From contig WIXG01000003.1 in NCBI GenBank assembly GCA_009869945.1, positions 496,001 to 560,000 on the forward strand: a DNA stretch of 64,000 bases, given 5' to 3'. The translations under genes and the position numbers were made by a program. Of this stretch, positions 34,672 through 46,600 are shown piece by piece. The stretch is from Mesaphorura yosii (taxonomy: Eukaryota > Arthropoda > Collembola > Poduromorpha > Tullbergiidae). Under the pieces are notes generated by a model. The model saw only the letters and a list, made by a program, of their open reading frames with translations. It searched no databases and was not told where the DNA came from. The first letter of the stretch is position 1. Each line of letters begins with the position of its first letter.

Positions 34672-37600
34672 TCATTTCTTTTCGAATACAGGTCCGTGAT
34701 CTTGAAGCAGAGCTTCGATGACAAAGTTTTGTCGCATTAGATCCAGCGCCATGTTGGTCGATTCCTGTGCTGGCCACATTAATGTTGGACCTGTATACAA
34801 ATACGCACTTGAGTATTATGTGCAATAAAATATTAAATGGCGTTTGCAGAGTACGTCAGCCCAGGCAGTCAGTTTTTGAATAAGCTTGACCTTGCACGGA
34901 TTTAATACAGGACGTCACGTCAGTGAAAGGGAACAGGATAAGATTAAGAAGAGGAAGGAGGAACTAAGGACTCAATTCAAGACCGATAATGTGTAATGGA
35001 TCAGTAAACTCACCAAAGACGATAGCGAGGTTTGGAATCATCATCCGATTGTATTCAGAGAAGTCGGAGACTTTCAGAAGATGCTTCAGGAGGCGGATAA
35101 GCGTTTCTCGATTTGGTTTGGCGAGTTGGGAGACAATATCGCGAAAACGGGACACTCGATCTTTCTGGTTCTGAAGATCTGCAAAATAGCAAGTGCAAAA
35201 AAACGGTGAATAAATTGAAATTCCAGAAGGCAGGCAAAAGGCGCAGACGCGACGCGCACGACACGACAGCTGAATAATAAATCTACAACTGTCTGAAATA
35301 GTTTAAGCAATTAGCTCCAGTCGCAGTCTCACTCCAGCCTCATAATGACTCATTTTAGGCATAGGTCTTTACTTGAGGCACGGCGTGGTATTTGGAAGTC
35401 GCGTCACGATCGGGAGAATTTTAGCATTCAGAGAATGCACAAAAAATTAAGAAACATAAAACTACAACTGTCATTTGAGAAGTTTTAGACTTAGGAGTCG
35501 GTTGGTTAGTTAGGAGACATAGAGTCCTTGGAGATTTCTTTGGAGGAATTTTATTAGCTCGTCTATTAATCAACGGAATGTTGCGCAGTGAAGGAATCTC
35601 TTTCTGCATGAGTTGTTTCATCTCGTACTAAATCTTCCATCGCACATCGCGCATCGAGCTCCTGTTCGTGTTCGCGTTCGTGCTTCAGCGTGCAGCACAG
35701 CAGCAATACGCTGAGAATGAGAGAAAAATGTAGTGAAACTTACTGCTGGCTGCTAATGCCTTGTCAAAAAGATCAGATGGAATAAGTGGCTCTTTCATTT
35801 CACGAAAGAAGAGCTTGAGAGACCCGGCCAGCACGTGAACCTGTAATTGGAAACATAAAAAGGTGTAGAGTGCAGTGTTTGAGTCAATATTGCCCGACAT
35901 TATTTTAAATGAGTTTCTTCGGGAGAACATACATCTTCTTCTTGGTATAAACACGTCAAATTATTTTGATCAACTTGGAGCCGGAGCTTTTGCACTTGAC
36001 TTAAATTCCCAGAGGCCCGATAGATTCCATCTAAAATGGAGAAAGAACAAGGCGAAGGGGTTTTAGTTCCAGTCTTTTAGTGTTTTATGTGGACGGCCGC
36101 CGTGGACCGCGTCGTAAACAAAGCTACAAAATTAATGAATTGCTGCGCTCGCATTCAACTCACCTGTCTTTAAGTTCTCGTCTTTGCTCTCAATTGCCTT
36201 GATGCACTCTTCAACAAATCGAGGAACATCGCGACCTTCGCGAGTGCAGAGTTTCTCCAAATGACATCCAAATACGGCTTCATCTATTACAGACAGACGG
36301 AGATAAGGTTGATATTGCCCTTGTTCGACTTACTCTCACTTGCAATGCCTTGCCGTTAAGTAGAAGAATATAAAAAGTTAGCCAAAGAAAAGTTGTAAAT
36401 CACAAGTATCTGCCTGGCTAGTGTATAATAACAGTAAAGTACTACGAAATAAGACGTTTGCCCAGCCACGCCAGAGTTTTAGTTACAGAAACGAGTGGAA
36501 AGTGCAAAAGAGCAAATATCAAGCTAACAAGCAAGGTAGGCACGCCAGAAACTTTGGCATTATTTCCATCAAGCGAAAATCCGGAAAACATTTGCACAAG
36601 GCACAAAGGTCGAGATGGAAATTCAAACATATCATAAACCACTAAACTTTCGATGAACACTCACCCTTGTAGATTCCTTTCTTCACGAGGGACTCGCGTG
36701 GTGGGCGACGGTTGAAGAATTTCTTCAGCTGAGCTCGAATTTTGCTTCGTTCCTCAGAAGTCAGATTTTCTACGCTCCCCGTGATTTTTACTGTAGTTAA
36801 TTAAACAAAAGACACCCGCCATTCATTAGATACTTGCCTAATTGACGCAAGTCTAAATATAGAAAGATCAAACACAAAAAATTTGCTGGAACCTCATTAA
36901 TTGGCAATTAATTTGGGATCAGTATTACCTTTTGTTGATTTGGCTCTTCCAAGGCGTGTGCTGCTGTTTTTCTTCTCGCCGACCGGCATATCCAGGAATG
37001 TGTCAGGACTATTGCTTTTCAGTCTTAGAGTGTAGTCGGATTGCTGTTAATTAGTTACCACACAAGCGTTAGCGAATATCGTCCTGGGCCGTGTCAACAA
37101 CATCTGGTCATTACCTGACTGTCAACAACTTCAGCAATCTTCTCGAACCATTCCGCAGCGAGTTCCTTATCGTCGCATTGGAATAGGACTTGGACGTCTG
37201 AACTCGTGTTGAGCTGGAAGACATTTTTCCGACTCGACTTATCCTGAGCCCAGCTGAGCTGATTCGTTCCGGCCAATTCAATTTCCATTTCTGATTTTCT
37301 AGTCGTCTGTTTTTTGCAGTGGCGGATGTCGATGTTTTTCGTTTCCATATTTCATAAAAGGAAAAGAGCAAAGATGGAGAATATCATTATACATTCAGTA
37401 GCATTACATTTCCGGGCCAGGGACAGCGACGGTTTGATTTCTGACTTTGGTCCGTACTCTGCACTTTGTCAATGCATGTGGCGTGGCGCAGAGCGAGATT
37501 GGATACGCTTTTAAACTTTCACTCCACCGATTTGCGATTTGAGTAGCTGAGTCGTCGCTCGTAATGTGAATTAGATACACTTCGAGTCTGGCTTACCGTG

Positions 37601-40600
37601 TTTGCAAAACTCTTATGGTCCTTGAACAAACTCAAATGTCTCTCAGTGAGGACGACGTACGAAGTTGACCAATTCTTGCGCACTTTCTTCCCGTTTTCGG
37701 TAATGCGCGTCCTGGAGAGCAGACCTTCTTTGATCACGACGATTGGAGTCAAGTCTTCCTCTTCGTTTTCGCTAAATCCTACGTTCCATATTGATTTTTG
37801 CGGCGAGCGGGGAAGACTTGCAATTTTACCTTGCTCCAGTCCCTTTCTACTGCAAAATAAGCACATAAATCATAGGTTAAGCACACGAACCTTCAAAAAA
37901 GTGCAGCAGTTCATCAGACAAACAATAGAAAAAATCGAATCAATGGATTTCAAATGCCGAAAAGGTCAACTCAAAGTTTTGGGGTTCTTTCATTTCTTTT
38001 TCAATTCTACTTCAAAACAAGTCAACCAGTCGTCGCAGTCGCAAAGTTTTGATCGTAAACTAAACTCCAGACTTTGATTAACAGGCAGGCAGGATAGCCG
38101 TGCCGAGAGATGCAATTGAGAGCAGGGAAGATTGACATTTTCGACATTTTCTTAACTTTTGGACTTAATAGTCCATTATAATCGCATTGGTAAGATTTAT
38201 GTTGGCCCATTCATTCATTTCACTGCTGTTATTCACTCGGCTGTGTGCCACGTGCGTCGCGTACTAAACTTACCTAGGGTCCAGAATAATTAATGAACGA
38301 GCTTTCAAGGAGCGATCCGCAACATCTCCGGTCGAGTATCTTTTCTTGACTATGCCACCACCGCCGCCCAGTGTACTGACGACATCTGGCATCGGGATGT
38401 TTCCTCCGCCGCCGCCTGACTTGGGCGGTGTCGTCTCGCGTCCTTCCAGCGAGTCTGAAGTTGTGGATTTCGACAGCGGAGATGATGACTGGAATATTCA
38501 AGCGGGAGATTAATCGCGTTCCGAGAAATGTGAACTGAATTACATCAACGAATGAGGACAGGGACGCGAACTTACACTGCCGTCATCATTGACTGAAATG
38601 CCAGGAACAGGAAGAAACCAGGAAGACTTTGCGCTGTTTTCTTCGTAGTAGTAAATCTTGCCTTGAGGATCCTGCGACGAAAACCACTGCAAAGGAGAGC
38701 GAACAGAAGGAAAGGAAATTAATTCGGGGGTACTCAAAAACACATAAAACTCACAACCTGACACCTACAACCCTTGCCATTGTAAAATTTTAACTTCTAG
38801 TATTGCCTGAGCCGTGTATTCACGTCATTCTCCGACATGGACACGGACACCGCCATGCAAGACATGATTATCACATAAAATGCCAGTTAAATGCCGAGCG
38901 AGTAAAATGAGGAAAAGTGAGACAGAAAATATTCGAAGCCAAGCCAAAACAGTTTTGACATTCGAAATGATGAACCCAGCCAAATCAACTTTGTGAAGAT
39001 GAGACTTGGTACATAAAAGGTATCGTCATTTTGCGTTGCGAGAAGCAAGGCTTCCTTTCATTTCTCTGAAAATCTTTTTAATTCCATTCTAATCATCATC
39101 ATCAACTCAAACGAGTCGAGGCACGAGCTCGAGCTCAAACTTCGCGTGTAATGCGTAAACGTGAGAGGTGAGGAGATGGAAGACGAGCGAGTCAGTCGTG
39201 CCTTGAGTCGCGAGTCTCTTAAGAGCGCATTACCCACACTAAAGTATTCTAATAAAAAGAATCTATTAACTTTATACACATGCACTTTAGCCATTCGCCA
39301 TTGCCATTGCCAGTCGTTTAGTTATTGATTAAAATGGTACGTGCGATTCTCTCATCGTCATCATCATCATCATCATCCCATCAACAGCCATCACTAACCT
39401 CGCCGTTTTTGCTTGTGCCTGTTTCGCAAGCTTTTCTACTGCCTTCACTGTCATCATCATTGTCAACTTCACTTTCACCGCCACCGCCACGCTGTTCAGT
39501 CTGGAGCACAGCACTTTCGACGGGAGGAAAACCAACACCACCGTCGTTGTCGTCTTCATCACCAACGTAAATATTCTCGTAATCATCGTCCGCTCCCGCG
39601 TACTCGCATTCCGCCCAGTGCAGAATATTTTGCCATGCCAGAATCCCATTACCATTCATACCTCTTCGATTTGGGACATCGCCGTCACTGCCACGACTGC
39701 TTTTTCTGCCATTACTGCCACAATTATAACTATTATCATCCGAACTCGTTCTTTGATCACTTGTCTCATCGACACTCGCACTCAAACCCACACCAGCACC
39801 GGCAATGGCACTACTGCTTTGTCGCATTCGGTGGCCGGGTCCCATGGGACGATTTTGTGCTTGCGCTACGATTGTGCTCGCACTCACGACAGAAGCAGCG
39901 CCTGAAGAAGAATACGAAGAGGAAGGCAATGGACGTGGACGTGGGTTTGGCAGTGGCGGTGGCACTGGCAAATGAAACGGCAATGGTAATGGCAAGTCTT
40001 GAGTATGAGCTTCTTCACAAATGCAATTACATTTAGCCACGTTAACGTTAACATTACGACTACAGTAATTATCGGCCGCTGGGACATTTTCTATTGTTCT
40101 TGATTGTCCAGCTGATGCCATGCCGAGTCGCCTGCTTAATTCGTATTCCTCGAAGCAGCTTCCACTCAGAATCTCCCGGAGTAATTTTGCGGCTTCTGGC
40201 GAGATGCTGGCCATCAGATCTTCAGATGCGGAGAATGCTGTCGCCATTTCTCTTTGCAGTCGCAGTTTTTCAACTTGTTGCACTTGTTCGTCTTCAGTCT
40301 CGATGGAGAAGCGGATTGTGAGCAACCAGGCCGTGACGGAGAGCGGAGAATGGCTGACTGCGTTCCTCATTCTCTCATTACTACAACTAACGCATATGCT
40401 AACGCTGGTTTTAGCTTTCCTGGCCGAACTCGCACAGTCATAATTAGGATTATTAACAGTAGTGTCTTTGGCTATATCCTCAACGTTAGCTTTTTTAACA
40501 CTTTCATCGAAACCCTTCTCCTTTCCCCTGCGTGTAATTGAACTCAATTGAGCGTAATGATCAATTTCCTTCTCCCTCGCCCTCCACACCCTGCCTGCCG

Positions 40601-43600
40601 CTGCCACTGCAATGGATCCATGGCTAAGGCTACTACTTACTTTCCCACTTTCCCATGGCGCAACGGATCGAATCAGCTCGGCAACACCGCCAGCCAGTAG
40701 ATTCGGGTCAGATATTGATCGACGGAATGACAATGACGAGGGGACGACCGCGATTGTTGAACGGTGGCTACTACTTTGATTATCACTGCCACTACTGGGG
40801 CCAGTCGTGCTACTCTTGGCGGCCGAGTTCGAGTTTTTGTTCGTATTTTGGTGGACGTGGAGGGGTAGAAGCAAAGTCCTACTCCAGTTATTACTGCCAC
40901 TGTTACCACTTGCCATTTTGATTACTCAGGCCAGACCCATACAAAATCAGTCAGTCAAGTCACACGTCACACTCTTCCTCTTCCGTAATTCAGCTCTACC
41001 CTGCTTCTGTGATACGCGACACTATGCCTATGTCAGAGATACACGTTACAAAATCTGCAAAAGTAATTATTTATTCATCTAATCTTGCTTTTGCATTTGC
41101 AATGCGCTGCACAAGAATGCGACAGCGACAGAGCAGCGGACAGTGAACTATTACATGGAATACTGAATACGACCGGCCAAGCCTAGGCATAAGTCAGATT
41201 CATGTTTGATAACTCGTTACTTCCTTCACGGCACCAATTCTTGTCCTTTTTCCTCAAAAGTCAAGTCAAACCTTCATTCAATCCACAATTCACACGTACT
41301 TGAGAATTGAGACATTTTATTAACGCATGCATTTGATGCATTTGACAGATAATTAATGCATTGCACTCGTAAAAACCCAAAGCTGACATTTTTGTCAGGC
41401 TAAAAATCGTACGATTCTCCACACTCCCAAACCCGTGCGGAGCATGATTTCTAATTCCCAGTCAAAGTACCTGCCGTTGTTTTCGGGCGCCTTCCTTCCA
41501 ATTAGCATTTGTTTTTGTATTTTTAGGTAATGAAATGGTTAGTGACTAATATTTTCTAAATTGGCCATTAGCAGAGTTCAAGGCAGCAACCTTTTAGCGT
41601 TCGACACCGACCGCTTCTTTTGCTTGGATTGCAAAAATGAAACCATAAAAATCAGAAAATTAACATTCTATACCTCATCGTCCCGTAGCTGCCATGTGTG
41701 CAACCTCATTTCAACAGTTTTCATTGCTTTTGACGTACGGAAGCACCATTTCGATTATATTAATTAAACTTCATGTTTTCCTTATTCTCGCACTCTCGCA
41801 GAGCATGGCAGCTGGTAGTTGTAGGATTTATATATTTATATTTGTGCAGTGCTGTGGTCGCAGCAGAAGCCGCACATTGCGTCAATCGAACTATGAATAT
41901 AAACGCTGCTGCGCCGTGGCCGTGGCATGGCTGTGAACGGTGCAGGCAATGGTAATGAATCACAATAATAGTTTTATGAGCACAGGCAAAAAGAAATTCG
42001 TTTTTATCGCTCGACTCGACTCGATTTACACTCGCCGCTCAGAATGCAACCGAACCGAGCAAGCTAGCCAACTTCCCAAAACTTGTAGTAAAAATGACAA
42101 ATGATGCCATCGGGCGTGGAAAATTCGGCAATTAATTACTAGCTCGTATGATGCTATAATGGAATGCAAAATATCTCGAAAAATAAACGGTTCACTTACT
42201 TTGGCTCCAGTGACGTCATTCACGTAGCAAAGCTGCCCAGTCATTGTGTCCAAGCTGCAAGTGTACCCATCTGGAACCGGAAGCGCTGTGGATGCGGACG
42301 GACTTTGACTTCGTGCCTGTGCTTGGGCTGCTGCCGCCTGAAAATTGCTGTTGCTGCTGCCATGCGCATGCCCGTGCCCGTGTGGCACATGCAAGCGCAC
42401 TTGACCCGCTTCTTCGTCCTCTTCATCTTCAAGGACCTGATTCCTCTCGTGGTGGTGCTGGTGCTGGACGTGGCCGTGATTATTCCTCGACGTGGCCGAT
42501 GTCGAGGCTGACGCCGAGAATTTGTCAAAATAATTATTCTCGCTTGTCACAATGACCCGTGTCGTGTTACCACTCGACCCATTGTGGTGGTAGCTGATTC
42601 CTCCAGCCGGGTGACGGCTTCCGGTCCCCGTCGATGTCGACAGGCCAGCCACAGCCGTGGTCGCAGCAGTTGGATCAGACTTCAAGGAATTGATTCTCGG
42701 TGGTTTCCAGCTCGTCGCCCCACTGACATGATTGTAGTAGTAATGGCGTCCTTCGGCAGTGCAATACTCGGCCCAGTTGTCCAGCAGGAGTCGGTGAGGT
42801 TTCTCATTTTGGGAGGGCGGTGCGGGTCGAGTGCTGTGCCTCGAATTACTAGTCCCTGCTCCAGTGCCAGTCCCTGAGCTCAAAGTCGTGATGGACCCCG
42901 TTGCGGAGTTTATGGAATCAGTCGATACAGATTTGGCTTTATCACTGTTTGACGGAATGGTCACGATCGTTGCCTGCTTCTGGTGCTGCTTTGGCTTCAT
43001 ATCACTTCCAGCAGATCGCTGCTGTGGCGAATGTTGGTGCTGCTCGGATCCTGAATCTTGATCTCGATCTCTCTCCTGGAGAAGAGCAAAGCAAAAGAAT
43101 GAAAATTAATAATCTCAATCCACTCCACTCAAAGTCTGAGTATCACAATCACGAATCACGATTCAAGTGGTACTTGGCTTGGCAGGAACTGAAAGCTAAT
43201 TAATACGAAGAATTATGGACCTGAATCAGGCATGAGTCGCATGAGATATCAGACCGACTGACTCGACCAAGCTGAGGCCAGATTCATTCGCCGATCACAA
43301 ACACAAACGACGGGAGTAAAACAAAGTGCATCACAATCACGGTCACAAGAGCATCAATTAAAGTGGGAAATAATAAAAACGCAATCTCTTTAATAGAACA
43401 CATCCGCGATACGCGATCCGCAGCGCAGTCAGTCACAATTCAGTGTAAACGTATGAGACAGAAAAGCGAATACGGGATTGCAGATTGTATGCACAGCAGA
43501 TCTGCGCATCTCACATCTGTCAGTCTACAATTAGCGAAACGAAACTATTAACGAACACTAAAAATACGCTAAATGGCAGGCAGTCAAAATGACAACTGCT

Positions 43601-46600
43601 GAATTGCTGCCCTGCGATGCAATTCAATTTAATCTGTGCTGCGACTCCAACTGCGCCTGTCTACTTCCAATTGGCAATTTGACAATTTTGTCTGCGAAAC
43701 TGAAACCAAACCCTTCAAGTACGAATTTCTGTGCGTGGATTGTGGATTATATTCTGTGAATGAGCGTGACTATGAATTACAATTACACACGGCACACGGC
43801 ATTGGCGTTGTCTTGTCGTCCAAGTCGAAAATAGCACGGCACAAGTATAGACACAGGCTCACTTCACAAAAGTCACCTTGTAAGCGTAACACATTCGATT
43901 GCCATGCGAGGCTGAAATTGAATTGAAGCAGTTGTCGATTATTGAGCTGAGCGAAGATTGTGGCGTTGCGTGGCCAAGCCAGAATTTACAATTTACCAAC
44001 AATAATTCATATCCACTCGCTTTCAGCCATCATTCAGCGTACAGCGTATAAAAGTAAAACTTTAGCCTCCCTTCCTGAACTAACAACGTGAGATTAATTT
44101 TTTGCTACGAAAACACCAAACGCGTTAATGTTAAAGTTAAAATCACGATTCGCAAGTGCGATCGTTATTCGTTATTCGCGACTGCGACTAGCGAGTTGTA
44201 TTGTCCGTAATGCATTGGATTGTATTGTAACGCTCTATGAAGAGTGAGTTCACCTTTACACCATAAAAGCTTTAAATTAACTCCAACATCCGCGTCCTGT
44301 GCATTGTTGTTTGAGTGCAAGCTGCAAATTGTATCATTTTATCTGCTCAAACTGCAACAATGCACGCAAATACTCCAAAAGCACAGCAAAGCATCAAAGC
44401 AATAGCATTGGCAATCTGCAATGGACGGCCAAGAACCACTGCATTTGCACTTGATATCAATCTAAAGTACGTACAACAATGCAACACAATGAATAGCAAA
44501 ATTTATGTTGGCCATTGTTATCCCAATGCGAATGCGAATGCACATTAAATGTCAATCTAGTCACAGCCTTAGCGAACTCAGACGACCAGCTTGCTAGCCA
44601 TAAGAATAAGACGAGAAGAATAGTGGCCTGATTTCATTTCACATGGCAATAAATATTAAAACTCGAACGAAGCTCGGCCCGCTCGGCTGACAAGCCATAA
44701 ATAAATTATGGACTCGTCTCTCACGCCTCGCCAACGCCAGAATATGCATGAAGAATAGAAGTAGTCTCACACGACAATGACAATGGCAATGGCAATACAA
44801 ATTGAAATACAATACAAGACAACAACACAATATGCGACCATGGCCCGTCCTAATTAGAACACAATGCGAAACAATACAGTGCAATACGCTTTGCTTTATG
44901 CGTATTTGCAATTTGCTTACGCGTATAGCACTCAGGGCAAGGTCACGAATCAAGATTCACAATTGAGGATCTGGATTCTGGAATTCGTGCAAAAGGCAGA
45001 AGACCTGCTTTACTTTTGTCGTATGTGCGTCTGTATTTGGTCTTGGAGCCGTGAACCGGTTGTGCGGTTTATATCTCTAGTCACTAAAAGAGTATTGGGC
45101 GTAAGGCGTATTTAACCTTCGCAGTATTCGTAGTAATTCGTAATTCAAGGAACTCTCAGCCATAGTTCGCCTGGTCTTACCGAAGCAACTCATTAAATAA
45201 AAGATGATCTGTCCTACGGCGTACGAGGGCTATGGGAAATGAGAAAGTGATCCGCGACGCTTGCAACCCAATCCCTTCAGTTAAGAACCAAGAACTACTC
45301 TAATTAATTAAAATGTAATGCAATATTTAATGGCAAGCAGCACGAGCACGAGCTCGGGGCACAGCACAGCACAGAAACAGCTACTAATTTATTAAAACTA
45401 TCAGAAGCGCAATCACAGGCTTGATTGCGTAGTACGCGTAAGCCATCGCCTCGCCACGTCACGCTGTGACTGACTCCTACTGTTTTCTTAATTGGACGAT
45501 TTTCAGAATGAGGTGCGTGCCGTGGGGACTCACTTTTCGTTACATTGTGTGCGTTATGCGTTATTGGCCTTATTTCCAGATATTTAAGTACAGGTACAGT
45601 TTAATCCGTGTGCGTCCGCAATCTACTTGGTCGGTCTTGGAAGTTTGTTACGTTTTAATTAATTGGGCAATCAATCATGTACGCTGATTTAAGACACGAG
45701 ACTGTCGTGCGAGTGTGCCAATTTTGGCAGTGCAGCCGAGGAGCCTTGCTGGTGCTTAACAAGACGAATTTGGACACAGACAATTGGCACCGGCACCGGC
45801 CACCAAACAAGACAGATCCTCGCCCGGCCGGCCCAGTTTTTTGCAGATTGTAAGCATGCATCCTTGAACCTACTTACCTCGCCACATGATTGCGAACACG
45901 AACACAAAAAAGGCTAACTCTAAATGGGGCTCTGGGCTGTTTCTGTTTGTTTTACGTCATTTGGGTAATCAATGGAATTAAAGGCACAGCGGTGTCCGTC
46001 CACAGTAAGATCGCTTGGCAAGAGAAACCTGTCCAATTAGAAAAGTGATTATGCAGCGGTTTCTTACTGCACGCGTGCCAACCCAAAAGCCCAAAACGCC
46101 GAATCCGGACCTCTCTTGCCTTGTCGGACCCCTCAGCTGTGTTTTTCTCGTGTCAAGAAAAAGTTAAGTAGTAGAAAATGGCACCATTTGTTCTAACGTT
46201 CCAAACTAACAGCGCCCAAATTGAACTCCCGATCCCGATTTCTAATATCAATATTTTGAATGTATGATCGATCGCCGGTTTAGAGCGTAAACCTAACGAT
46301 TTAATCCAGTGATCCATACGGAAAGTGAAAAGCTAAACTGCATGTACAAACGTTTACGCTCGGCTCAAAGTTGAGGGGTTACAACTTATAAAAAAATATT
46401 TTATGGATTACGCCACAAAGCACCAATCATTAGCATTTAGCATTAGCATACAAAATGGCAGGCAATCTGTTCTACTGCACCGTGTTCTTCGCGTGCGCGG
46501 ATACGGAGAGTGAGCTGATAAGAAATCTCGGTGCACAAGAGAGAAAGAATCAAACTCAAGCAGCACTGCACGAGTTACTTACAAGTTAAGGAATCAGGCC

